Source of the DNA: Cephalopachus bancanus
Taxonomy: Eukaryota; Chordata; Mammalia; Primates; Tarsiidae
Reading direction: 5' to 3'
DNA: 64,000 nt
Assembly: GCA_027257055.1 (NCBI GenBank)
Contig: JAPVLO010000074.1
Span: 186,001 to 250,000, forward strand
This document shows, in pieces, positions 48,716 through 58,479 of this stretch. Position 1 is the stretch's first letter, and each line of letters begins with the position of its first letter. The position numbers and the translations under genes are program-made. The notes beneath the pieces were generated by a model. That model was not told where the DNA came from. It saw nothing but the letters and a program-made list of their open reading frames with translations, and did no database searches.

Positions 48716-48782
48716 AAAAAAAAAAGAAATGTAAGTTTAAAAAAAAAACTGAAATGGAAATAAGCAAACTAATAAATAAAAA
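48716..48782 (+). mobile_element. Complex L1 tail: putative 3' transduction
   Basis: The L1 3' UTR ends at an A-run (48716-48725). Then come GAAATGTAAGTTT (48726-48738), a second A-run (48739-48748), then CTGAAATGGAAATAAGCAAA and CTAATAAAT (48749-48777), and a third A-run running into the target-site copy. The extra pieces are not L1 and each ends in A, with AATAAATAAA before the last. Confidence 0.75.
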
Positions 48783-48797
48783 AAAATGTTTACTTTG
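48783..48797. repeat. Target-site duplication, copy 3 of 3
   Basis: AAAATGTTTACTTTG, identical over 15 bases to 41981-41995. Confidence 0.93.
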
Positions 48798-50284
48798 GAT
48801 CACAAGACATGGGGCATAGAGCAAGTAAAATTGAGAAGGGGTATATATGGAGAAGTTCAGAGAACCAGAGAAATAATGCCTTGAATCTTTACATCAGGAC
48901 TATCACCCTTTTAATCAATTTTTGGGATTAGTCGGTTCTTTCTTTAATCTTTATTTTATTACTGTTTTGTTTGCATGCTGCATTCGGTAATTGTTCTATA
49001 CATGAGGAATCTTTCTGAATCATTTGTAGGTTCCAGAAACTTTTAAATTGTATCTGTAACATATGAGTAGTTTTAGGGACTACTCTGTGCAATTCTTCTC
49101 TGCAAATGTGTCCATAATTTAGCAAAATAGAGAGCACTTACTCATATAACAGCAGATAAAGTTCAACAATTCTTTTTTTCTCGAGTATTCTGAAAATCTT
49201 CCTTGCATTGCAGAAAGATCCACAAAAGCCAACATTATTGTGCTGTGTATTTGTAAAATTTATAGAATTAACTGTCAGCATAAATCTCTATGACACAAAG
49301 CTTTTCGCAAAAAGTCAATTTTTAAAAAAATACTTAAACTTTGAATCAAAACCAGCACATTATGGTACTGAGTTCCTTGTTTGTGTTCTGTAGATCAATA
49401 CTCTGAGGTCTGAAAAGTACTACTTGCATCTGTAATTGCTTTTCAGAAAACAAAGAATTCATTTAAAAACATTTGTCCAGAGTGAGAGCGAAATGATTCT
49501 GCTTTTACGTTCAGCTAAGATTAAAATGGCTTTGAATGTAATAAAACTGCTTTAATACCATATATCTCGATGCATGACTTTGAAGGCATATTCAAAGTAA
49601 TGAATAAACATTAAAGAATATAGACAATAAAGCAATGGAGAATGTGGAACATTCATTATACTTCAGATTCAGTCTTTGAGAATAATATAAAATACAGGCA
49701 CAAGTTATTCAAATTTTAAATATTTTTTTAAAACATATCTTTAAAATTTTGAAAATTGAATAGCTAATAACTTGATTATTCAGGCTCTTGTATGTCTTAT
49801 ATCTATAAATCTATTTGTAATGCAAGAGATTGGGTACAGAGAAGAGAAATATTGAATAATCATGCAAGTGATTTAAATTTTTTATTTGACTGGAGAATAA
49901 AATCACTTAAGATAGTCAGATGTCCAGATACACACATTTGCATATATTTTTCTTTGTTCATCAGTTCCATTATATTTTGGATTTATGATTCAACTTTTAC
50001 ATTAATTTTTTTCTCCATAAAACTAGGTGCTTAGAAATAAATGCAGAGAAGATAAAAATCAAAGATTTATAGAGAAACAAAAAGACAGTGTCTATTTTTG
50101 GCATCTCCTTTCCTTTGAAGTTTCAGGTTTTGTGCCTAAGACCTTTATTTTTATACTGTGAGAGATGGTTTTATGTTTTGTGAGATGTCTTTGAACTGCT
50201 TTGAATGGATCAAATAGTTCATCTTTAAAGGGCTTTCAGAAGTGAGGCTGAACACATGATATTTTAGAGAATCTAAATCACACA
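48798..50284. other. Unique AT-rich intergenic DNA
   Basis: No gene or clear repeat seen. Frames at 48928-49137 and 49792-50034 lack domains. Confidence 0.45.
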
Positions 50285-50636
50285 CTCATTTTCTAGATCT
50301 TTTTTTTAAAGTAAGTAGTTTTATTCTTTTTTTTTTTTTTTTTTTTTGAGTTGGAGTCTCACTCTGTCGCCCAGACTGGAGTGCAGTGGCCGCTCCTGGC
50401 CACCACAGCCTCGACCTGCTGGGCTCCAATGATCCCTCCGCCTCAGCCTTCCAAGTAGCCGGAATTATAGGCATGCGCTACCACACCCAGCTGATTTTTT
50501 GATTTATTGTAGAGATGAGGTCTCACTGCCCAGGCGGGTCTTGAACCCGCGGGCTCAGGCAATCCACTCACCTCAGCCTCCCAAAGGCGCAGGATTACAG
50601 GCTGAGCCACCGAGCCCGGCTCATTTTCTAGATCTT
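50285..50636 (-). mobile_element. Alu, lineage-specific type, minus strand, with an extended tail
   Basis: The body is 50348-50619 (GAGTTGGAGTCTCACTCTGT to GCCACCGAGCCCGG). A perfect 17-bp target-site duplication, CTCATTTTCTAGATCTT, occurs at 50285-50301 and 50620-50636. Between the left duplication and the main T-run (50327-50347) lies TTTTTTAAAGTAAGTAGTTT followed by TATTC. On the Alu strand this is GAATAAAACTACTTACTTTA after the A-tail, then more A. The extra piece is therefore part of the inserted RNA. Confidence 0.95.
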
Positions 50637-51532
50637 AAAGGTTATATCAGCTCCATCCTATAATTCATTCATTCAGCAAATATTATATTGTGTAATTATT
50701 AGAAGCATATCAGTAATTAATTATGTACTTTTGTTGCTTATGTCTCATAAGAAGAGAGTATGTACAATAATAAATATCATGCTAGCCACAAAGAGGTAAG
50801 AACTAAAAGCAGATTGAGCCTCTTCCTCAACTTAACAATTTTGTAACTCATTGATAATTGCAAGGCAATATGTAGCTAGACAAATCAGATAAACTCATTC
50901 TCATTGATACAACATTAGGAATTAGGAAAACTATTGTAATCCTCTAATTCTACTCTGAATGTCCCCGTTTTCATATAAACTGTATAAATTATCTAAGATC
51001 TCTGAATAGCAAGTCAGAAAACCCGACTCATAGTGGCTTAAACAAATGTTTTCTTTTGTTTTCAATAACGACAGGCCTTACTAGAACTGTGAACTTAGAG
51101 TTTATTGTTCATTATATCCCGCTCTGACTCTCAATTTGGTGCTCACTCTTACTCTCTGCCCCTCAACCTAGAATCTGTCCTTGTTCTTTTCTGCATGATG
51201 CTCTTATTTCTCTTCCTGCAGGTAAACCTTCTTGAGGTGTGAGCAACATGATTGCAAGTTTATGTTGTCCCATCATAGGACCTCAGTGAAGAGAGCTCAT
51301 TTTTTTCCACTAAACGAATAAAATATACAATCCCAGAGAAAGACTTGGTACTAATTTAGATTGAGTTATATGCTCAATCCTTTGACAAATTAATTTTGTC
51401 TGTTACCTGAGATTTTTCTGATTGGCTAGCCCTAGGCTAAGCACCTCTTCTGAAGGCAAAGAGAATGACAGTAATATGATTAACAACATAAACGATGTGT
51501 GTGATTAATAGTTTCTCAAACGATTTTTTTTA
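50637..51532. other. Intergenic DNA; part may be an ancient mammalian repeat
   Basis: AACCCGACTCATAGTGGCTT with AAACAAATGTTTTCTTTT (51020-51058), and further on TTTTTCTGATTGGCTAGCCC (51411-51430), resemble blocks of a common ancient mammalian repeat that I cannot name with confidence. The rest is unique. Confidence 0.3.
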
Positions 51533-51544
51533 AGACTCATGTCT

Positions 51545-51827
51545 TTTTTTTTTGTTGGAGTCTCTGTCACCCAGACTGGAGTGCAGTGGCCGCTCCCGGT
51601 CACTGCAGCCTCCACCTGCTGAGCTCCAGAGATCCTTCCGCCTCAAACTTCCAAGTAGCCGGAATTACAGGCGTGCGCTACCATGCCCGGCTGATTTTTT
51701 GATTTATTGTAGAGATGAGGTCTCGCCAAGTTGCCCAGGTGGGTCTCGAACCTGCGGGCTCAGGCAATCCACTCACCTCAGCCTCCCAAAGGGCTGGGAT
51801 TATAGGCTGAGCCAGCGAGCCCTGCTA
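51545..51827 (-). mobile_element. Alu, lineage-specific type, minus strand
   Basis: T-tail 51545-51553, then GTTGGAGTCTCTGTCACCCA, GTGGCCGCTCCCGGTCACTG, TTTTTGATTTATTGTAGAGA, and the end GGCTGAGCCAGCGAGCCCTG. Imperfect target-site duplication AGACTCATGTCT (51533-51544) and GGACTATTGTCT (51828-51839). The 96-codon frame at 51552-51842 is inside the element. Confidence 0.93.
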
Positions 51828-51839
51828 GGACTATTGTCT

Positions 51840-52164
51840 TAAATTGGATCCATTAGAAGTGGTCTTCAAGATCAGATCCTGAGACCATGGATTTTGTCAT
51901 TTATTTGGAAAGCTGTTTTCATCTGCAAAGGCAGATGAGCCATAACAAATTGGCCGCGTGACCAGAATGTCTAGACAGCAACCAGTACCACGGGTCTTTT
52001 TCCTGTTGTTTTGATTTGCTAACCTCTTTGATAGCAAGCATGCATTTTGTACTGCTGTCTCCTGAGGAGCTTGTGCTTTGTTCTATGCTATTTGTGTTGC
52101 ATTATTGAGTTCTATCAAGCGTCTGTTAGATATTTAGCCAACTTAACTTAGTAGTTTTATAAAA
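51840..52164. other. Unique intergenic DNA
   Basis: No feature recognised. Confidence 0.45.
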
Positions 52165-52521
52165 CTATTTTTATTTTGAAGCAGGGAGTGCATGTGAGGA
52201 TTTGTACATAGGTATATTGTATGATGGTGGATTTGGGCTCATCTTGGCAGTGGTAAGCATCCCAACTGATTGTTTTGCATCTCTCATTCCCCTTGCCTCC
52301 CATCTCCTGTTAGCAGTGCCCGGTGTCTGTTGTTCCCATCCTTTTGCCCATGTGTGTTTGGTGCTGAGTACCACTTATGAGTGAAAACATGCAGTATTCA
52401 GTTTTTTGTTTCGGTGATAATTTGCTTAGAATGATGACCTCCAGCTGTGTCCATGTTGATGCAAAGGACATGATTTTGTTCTTTTTTATGACTGTATAGT
52501 ATTCTATACTGTACATATACC
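52165..52521 (-). mobile_element. L1 3' UTR, 5'-truncated, left part (split by an Alu)
   Basis: Minus strand: TGAAGCAGGGAGTGCATGTG, ATATTGTATGATGGTGGATT, TGAGTGAAAACATGCAGTAT, TTATGACTGTATAGTATTCT. It continues at 52830-52905 after the Alu. Same subfamily type as 35444-35710. Confidence 0.85.
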
Positions 52522-52532
52522 ACATTTTCTTT

Positions 52533-52829
52533 TTTTCTTCTTTTCTTTTTATTATTTTAGAGTTGGAGTCTCACTCTGTCACCCAGACTGGAGTGCCACC
52601 CCAGCATCAATCTGCTGAGTTCCAACCATCCTTCTGCCCCAGCCTTCCACGTAGCCAGAACTACAGCTGTACACTACCACTCCTAGATAAGTTTTGATTT
52701 ATTGTAGAGATGAAGTCTCGCCAAGTTGCCTGGGCTGGTCTCGAACCCTTGGGCTCAGGCAGTCCACTCACCTTGGCCTCCCAAAGTGCTGGGATTACAG
52801 GCTGAGCCACCGAGCACAGCCCATGTAAT
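52533..52829 (-). mobile_element. Alu, lineage-specific type, inserted in an L1
   Basis: T-rich tail, then AGAGTTGGAGTCTCACTCTG, TTTGATTTATTGTAGAGATG, and the end GCTGAGCCACCGAGCACAGC. ACATTTTCTTT flanks it at 52522-52532 and 52830-52840 and is the target-site duplication. The insertion cuts the L1 at its ORF2/3' UTR end. A few internal bases of the right arm (the GTGGCCGCTC block) are missing. Confidence 0.93.
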
Positions 52830-52905
52830 ACATTTTCTTTATCCAGTCCACTGACGATGGGCACCAGAGTTGGTTCCGTGCTTTTGCTATTGTGAATAGT
52901 GCCTA
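52830..52905 (-). mobile_element. L1 ORF2 end, right part (split by an Alu)
   Basis: TTTATCCAGTCCACTGACGA, CCAGAGTTGGTTCCGTGCTT and GCTATTGTGAATAGTGC are the minus-strand end of L1 ORF2. They continue 52165-52521. Confidence 0.85.
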
Positions 52906-54241
52906 ACTCAGCAGTTTTGAGATACACAGGAGTATGAACAAATTTCAATAAACAGATATTGGAGATGCTACAAATTAATCCCCCGTGACTGCTTTGGCAA
53001 TCTCGTCTCATACCTCATGACCTCCATTTGCTGCCAATTGGCTTCTGGTACAAGAAACACCCCTCCTCCACCCTGCTCTATTCCTCACGACTGGGGTAAC
53101 TGATGGCCACATGCTGTTCTGTCCTGGAAATAAAGTATTTTACAGATCCTAAGCCTGCAGCCCTCCATACCCAGCAGCACATCCTGCCTTGGGTAATGCA
53201 AGCAGTACCCCACATTCTCAGCACAGATCTCGAGGCCTCTTTACTATATGATGAAGTGAAACTCGGGCCCTCTGGTTTACTTCAGGCACAGGAGAGGTGA
53301 ACTCTTTTGTTCCCAGTCCCTTCACAGATACTACAGGGCTGGAAAAAAATCAACCTTTTCTCAGAATTCTTGATTATCTGGAGAATCTCCTGGGATAAGC
53401 TGCATGAGCAGCAGTGAGAGTTCATATGCTTTACAGATATTATAGTTCCCTCATACTCAAGGATCTCAGTGCAGACTTGCTGCTTTTAATCTTTTGAACA
53501 GGATGTCCCTGATAAAGAACTCAGCCCAAGGGACAGCACAGTGTGCCACACTTCAGGCAGTCATCTTCGTACTGGATTATCTGGCCAACAAATAGCCCTA
53601 ATTGCATATTTTTTTAATAAGTTCTTGGGCTATTGCTAAAGAGTTTTCCTATTCAGGGTAAATAAATATTGGAATATCTTGCCACACCAATACACAAAAT
53701 ATAAATAAAGGCCACACGCATTTCCATATACAATAAGGTCACAAGATAAGGTCTCACCAGGATACTTTGTCTCTGCTTCAGATTTCCAGACATCATTGAT
53801 GGTGACTAAATCACTCATCTTTCTTTGCAGAATACACACTGCTGAACTTCTGAGCAAAATGTTCAACAGAACTTTCATTTTCCTTCCTGGCCTTAGGATG
53901 CGGGCTTCCTATATAAGTTCAAATGCAATGAGATAAAATTTTAGTCATCAGTCAAATATAAAGAGTGAATCCTAACAAAGAGTCTGTCTCCATTTTTGAT
54001 ATCTGACTGATGACAGTTCATGACCCTCTCTTCTCCTTCTGCCCACATCTGTGCAAGCTGGGTGCTCTTTTTCCTCTGGCCTGTGCGAGATTCAAATGGT
54101 GTAAATCTCTGCCTTGAACTCTAACTCTGGCCTTGTCCTCTAACCTCAATAAAAATTAATGCCCATCTCCTGTCTTTCCTCTTTCTAGTCATTTCAGATC
54201 TGGTAGAAGGGTCTGCTCTGCTCTCTCTAAGGACCTCAATT
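52906..54241. other. GC-richer block, possibly an old ERV/LTR, unclassified
   Basis: Mixed composition distinct from the surrounding AT-rich DNA. Possible poly(A) context CCTCAATAAAAATTAATGCC at 54143-54162, followed by pyrimidine-rich sequence and ending near GACCTCAATTAGGTAAG, as LTR ends often look. A minus-strand 80-codon frame (53636-53878) has no domain that I recognise. No clear boundaries. Confidence 0.3.
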
Positions 54242-54255
54242 AGGTAAGTATTTAC

Positions 54256-54530
54256 CTTTCAGACGTCTCTATTTGTGTGGTGAGCATGGTACCCCAATGG
54301 GTGGTTTCGCATGGCTCATCCCCCTTCCCTCTCTTTCCCCTTTGACAGTGTCCAATGTCCAATGCCCAATGTCCAACTTTGATCCATGTGTGTCCAGTGT
54401 GTAGTACTCACTCACGAGTAAGACCGTGCAGTGTTCAGTTTTCTGTTTTTGTGATAAGTTGCTTAGAATGATGGCCTCCAGCTGCATCCATGTCACTGCA
54501 AAGAACACGGTTTTGTTCTTTCTGTAGGGC
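54256..54530 (-). mobile_element. L1 3' UTR fragment, minus strand
   Basis: AGCATGGTACCCCAATGGGT, CTTCCCTCTCTTTCCCCTTT, CAGTTTTCTGTTTTTGTGAT and AATGATGGCCTCCAGCTGCA follow L1 3' UTR order. Inside lies a short tandem of GTCCAAT-type units (about 54350-54378). Confidence 0.8.
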
Positions 54531-55253
54531 TTTTGTTCTTTTTTTTTTTGTTTTTTTCCACTGTTAGTCTTCACACCAAAACCAGACGTTATATAGGAGT
54601 CTATTGGCTTCTGCAGATGATCATAAGAGAGAGGATCCCAGAAAGCCTGAGTGTGGGAGTAAGCAAATGAAACAGGCAGGTAGGATAGAAAATGCATGGT
54701 GTGCTAATGAGCAGAATAACGCTGGTCAACTGGATTCCTATCTTACTGGGGACCTGTACACACCCACACAGAGCATGTTTCAGGGTTGTCTCAACAGAGG
54801 GTGGAAGAATAGTGAGTTTTATCCACCAACTCCCAAGTGCCATTAGGGCTGTTGCCCCAGCATTTCTAACTTGCCCCTCTACTTTGGATGGAGCATACCC
54901 TCATGACCAGAAATGCCTTCACGTAGAGTTGCAGATACCTGCAGAAAAAGCTTTCAGTATGCAGTATGTATTGAGGAGATGGGAGACAAGGTTAAGATGG
55001 CATTTATTGCAAGAATTAATTAGTCAAAAATAAATGAAAATTTTAAAATACACACACACATATATTTATATATAACGACTTACAGACCATATGGCTAATG
55101 CAAAGAAGGAACTCTTATGAGAAAGATTTTAAATAATCTCACTTCAGATATGTATATATTCATAAAGTTCACTTCAGCTTCCATCTTTGAAATGTTACCA
55201 GTAAGATCAGCTCCAGTGGGGTGAATCTTTTCAGTGTCTATGAGATACAGTTG
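54531..55253. other. Intergenic DNA with a (CA)n(TA)n tract
   Basis: ACACACACACATATATTTAT near 55051. Frames at 54604-55033 in several phases show no domain. Confidence 0.4.
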
Positions 55254-55267
55254 TTAGAAATTGCCTC

Positions 55268-55575
55268 CTCTGTCAGGCTCGGTGGCTCAGTCTGTAATCC
55301 CACGCCTTTGGGAGAGTGAGGTGAGTGGATTGCCTGAGCCCGCGGGTTCGAGACCCACCTGGGCAGTGAGACCTCATCTCTACAATAAATTAAAAAAAAA
55401 AAAATCAGCCGGGCGTGGTAGCACATGCCTGTAATTCCGGCTACTCGGAAGGCTGAGGCGGAAGGATTGCTGGAGCCCAGCAGGTCGAGGCTACAGTGGC
55501 CTGGAGTGGCCCCTGCACTCCAGTCTGGGTAACAGAGTGAGACTCCAACTCAAAAAAAAATTAAAAATATTAAAA
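55268..55575 (+). mobile_element. Alu, lineage-specific type
   Basis: TGTCAGGCTCGGTGGCTCAG start, intact B-box-like GGTTCGAGACC near 55346, middle A-run of about 13, and the end GACTCCAACTCA plus A-tail. A 14-bp target-site duplication, TTAGAAATTGCCTC, is perfect at 55254-55267 and 55576-55589. Confidence 0.95.
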
Positions 55576-55589
55576 TTAGAAATTGCCTC

Positions 55590-56170
55590 ATTCTTCATCA
55601 AGTTTGCTCTTCTTGGCTTGCATCAAACTCAGACTCTTTCTTAGGACCTCAGTACCATTCTGTTAAATTGAGTGTGAGTTTATTGCTATCTCTAGCTGGC
55701 TTATATATTTCATAAAGAGATTCATTTGCATTGTATAATTTTAGCAAAAACCTCCAAAGTATTTCACCATTCCCAACAACTGCTTCATTAATACACGCTC
55801 CTAATGGCAGTCCTATACCTGCATCAGTTTTAGGGAGATGATATCTGTTTATGTTACATCCTCATTCATTCACCCAAATTACCATGGTTATTAGAGTGAT
55901 TCATGAATTATTTTCAAGGAAACTTTGGTATCAGAATGCAACACCTGATTTCAGGACTAAAGCTATTTTTTTTTTAGATCTTTTCATAGAAATAGCCACA
56001 TTACCTATTGTGAAATCAAACCGAGGATGAAATGTTAGTTCTTTATTTCTGTTTCCCAGTGTTGATCATAGGAACTGGCCCAACAAACGGTCACTAAATA
56101 TATGTTAAATAAATTTTGGGGTATCTTCTAGGTGAGTCCTGCACCAGGTATCAGTGCAATTAAGCCAGTT
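55590..56170. other. Unique intergenic DNA
   Basis: No feature recognised. Confidence 0.45.
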
Positions 56171-56185
56171 GAGGGGACTACTTCT
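56171..56185. repeat. Target-site duplication of the L1/Alu chimera, left copy
   Basis: GAGGGGACTACTTCT, identical to 56878-56892. Confidence 0.95.
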
Positions 56186-56745
56186 TTTTTTTTTAAGAGT
56201 TTTTGTGTTTTTTATTGATATTTAATAGTTGTACATATTCTTGAGGTACATGTGATATTTTCATACATATATACAATGTAATGATCAGTCAGGGTAATTG
56301 GCATATTCATCACCTCAAACATTTATCTTTGATTGGTGTTGGAAACATTAAAATTCTTCTGGCTATTTTGAAATACAATAAATTGTTAACTATAATTTCC
56401 CTACTGTACCACTGAATACTAGAACCTATTCCTTCTATCAAATTGTGTTTGAGTACCATTAGCCAATTGCTCTTCATCCTTCTCTCCCCTATTCCCTTCC
56501 AAACTTCTGGTAACTAACATTTTACTTTCTAACTCCATGAGATCAATATTTTTAGCTCCTACGTATGAGTGACGATATATAATTTCTCTCTTTCTGTGCC
56601 TTATTTGTTTCACTTAACATAATGATTTCCAGTTCCATCCATGTTGCTGCAAATGAGAGGATTTAATTCTTTTTTATGGCTGAATAAATCTCATTGTGTG
56701 TATATATATGCCATATTTTCTTTATCCATTTAGCTGGTTTGCACA
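56186..56745 (-). mobile_element. L1 (L1MA/PB-type) 3' end, part of a chimeric insertion
   Basis: A T-run begins directly after the left duplication. Then GTTTTTTATTGATATTTAAT, ATCAGTCAGGGTAATTGGCA, TTCATCACCTCAAACATTTA, TACGTATGAGTGACGATATA and TTCCATCCATGTTGCTGCAA give about 550 bases of L1 3' UTR and ORF2 end on the minus strand. At about 56745 it passes straight into Alu sequence in the opposite orientation. Confidence 0.88.
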
Positions 56746-56877
56746 TGTCTTGGTCCCAGCTATTCAGGAGGATGAGGTGGGAGGATTGTTTGAGCCCAGA
56801 AGTTTGAGGCTACAGTGAGCTATGATCACACCACTTAACTCCAGCCTAGGCAACAGAGCAAGACCTTGTCTCTAAAA
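56746..56877 (+). mobile_element. Alu right-arm fragment, part of a chimeric insertion
   Basis: TTGGTCCCAGCTATTCAGGA to GACCTTGTCTCTAAAA is an old-type Alu right monomer, truncated at its 5' side and ending with only four A directly at the right target-site copy. It has no duplication of its own. Confidence 0.88.
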
Positions 56878-56892
56878 GAGGGGACTACTTCT
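56878..56892. repeat. Target-site duplication of the L1/Alu chimera, right copy
   Basis: GAGGGGACTACTTCT, 15 of 15 identical to the left copy. Confidence 0.95.
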
Positions 56893-57555
56893 GAAAAAAT
56901 GCTTGAAGCAAATTTATTTGGTTTGGTGGAAAACCTGTGGCTATGAGGGATAGTTCTTGGAATGTACTTATACATACTTGTGAAAGAAAGCTATAAAGTG
57001 TTCCATGAAAGAACTCAAAAGTATTTTCTCTTCATTCTATTTTTTACCAAGTTAGACAGAGAAACTAATGATGCATAAACTGCAAAAGGATACTTGGGAT
57101 ACTTGTTATTGATGGCTACAAGGTGGAAACTATACTAGGTACCGGTCAGCAATGATGGAGTCTGGTATGAAGAGCACGTATCCTACAAAAAAGAATGTGG
57201 TGAGTGGAGGATTTTTCTGGGAATCGCAACCAAACTGGGGGAATTTCAAAGTCCCTGAAAAATGCCCATAATTATGTAGAAGGTAGTGGGAGTGCAAAAG
57301 CATAATTTCTTCATGGTGAATATTGACTCTAAGTAAATGTGTGCAAAAGAGTTTCTCCCCTTCCTTTATTTTATTGTGTTTTATTTCAAGTGTGTGGGGA
57401 GAGTGGGGTGTCTCACACATGTATGTGTGTTTGAAGCAAAGTCACTTTAACATCTAAAGATGTTATTTTACATATAGATGTAAAATAGTTCAGCATATAG
57501 ATTAATGGACTAGATTGAGAATCCATAAATAAAGTACTAAAACATGCTTCAACAC
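56893..57555. other. Unique intergenic DNA
   Basis: No gene. The minus-strand frame at 57130-57420 has no domain. Confidence 0.45.
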
Positions 57556-57875
57556 AGTAGCATTTTGAAACGTTATGCTAAGTTAAAAAGCCAGACACAA
57601 TAGATCACATATTTTGCTATTCAATTTATATAATATGCTAAGAATAGGTAAATTCATGGCAACAGAAAGCAAATTAGTGGTTTCCAGGGACTGGGAGGAG
57701 GGAGGAATGGAAGTGACTACTTAGGGTATGGTGTTTTCTTTGGGGTGATAAAAGTGGAACTATACAGAGATGGTTGTAGTACAATGTTGTGAATACGCTA
57801 AATGCCACTAAGTTCTTCACTTTAAGATGGTGAATTCTATATTGTGTAAATTGTTCTCAGATAAAAAACCAACTA
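57556..57875 (+). mobile_element. Old L1M 3' end fragment
   Basis: AAAAAGCCAGACACAATAGA, TTAGTGGTTTCCAGGGACTG, TCTTTGGGGTGATAAAAGTG, ACAATGTTGTGAATACGCTA, AATGCCACTAAGTTCTTCAC and TTTAAGATGGTGAATTCTAT are the well-known order of L1M 3' UTRs. Subfamily not set. Confidence 0.75.
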
Positions 57876-58466
57876 AAGCATGCATTAAAAGAGAGTTAGT
57901 GTATAATGAAAGACCGACTTGAATTAGATAAACTGGGTGTGAAGGGTCACCTGTCATTAAAAAGTTGTAAATATTAGTTATTTGTAAAATAATGAGTAGA
58001 GTGCTTCACTTATAGGAATTATTTAATAAATGTTGAATTGTTACTCTAATCTAGAAAGAAATAAAAGGAAATTGATATTGAGCAAAAACAGTTGCTTTCT
58101 GATAGGATTTCGTAAGCATTTAAAATATAAAACTTTTAGCTGTTTTTTAAAACTTATAGTTTTAAAACTTATAGATGACAAATTAGCGCTGTAGAATGAT
58201 GCCCAAGTTTAGAGTTCAGATTTCTGTGTTTCATGTTGGAATTTTCAGCTAGGTTGTAAATAAAAGAAAAAGAGTACACAATTTTTAATAATTCCAGAAC
58301 TTCACGTCCCTTTCTATAAAATTACCAATCAGTAGAAGAATATTTAATAGACTACTAAGTTAAATATGATAAGATTCAACCTTACAAGTATGTGGGAACA
58401 AATTAAGGAGCAGTATCTGTGATGTAGAATATGATTTCGTAAAATGAGAGATACAATGTATGGGAC
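57876..58466. other. Unique intergenic DNA
   Basis: A perfect tandem pair of a 15-base unit, TTTTAAAACTTATAG, lies at 58145-58159 and 58160-58174. No gene. Confidence 0.5.
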
Positions 58467-58479
58467 AGTAATTACCTTT

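Larger units (their letters stand above)
42294..48782 (+). mobile_element. Full-length L1 (LINE-1), inactive
   Basis: About 6.5 kb: the start GGAAGCGGCAAGATGGCAAC with a YY1-type AAGATGGC at 42303-42310, a 1.3-kb GC-rich 5' UTR, ORF1 from 43619, ORF2 from 44706, a 3' UTR with G-run GGGGGTGGGGGAGGG at about 48571, and a complex A-tail. Target-site copies flank it (42280-42293 and 48783-48797). Both ORFs carry stops and frameshifts, so it cannot move itself, but large ORF2 blocks are still open. It is clearly younger than the L1 at 2.8-9.4 kb, whose ORFs are more broken. Confidence 0.95.

Noticed and set aside
53636..53878. 80-codon minus-strand frame with a hydrophobic C-terminus
   Set aside because: No domain recognised, no splice-site or codon-use support, surrounding block looks like a decayed repeat.
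55343..55360. tRNA-like GGTTCGAGACC motif
   Set aside because: It is the Pol III B box of an Alu. No cloverleaf, anticodon arm or acceptor stem is present.
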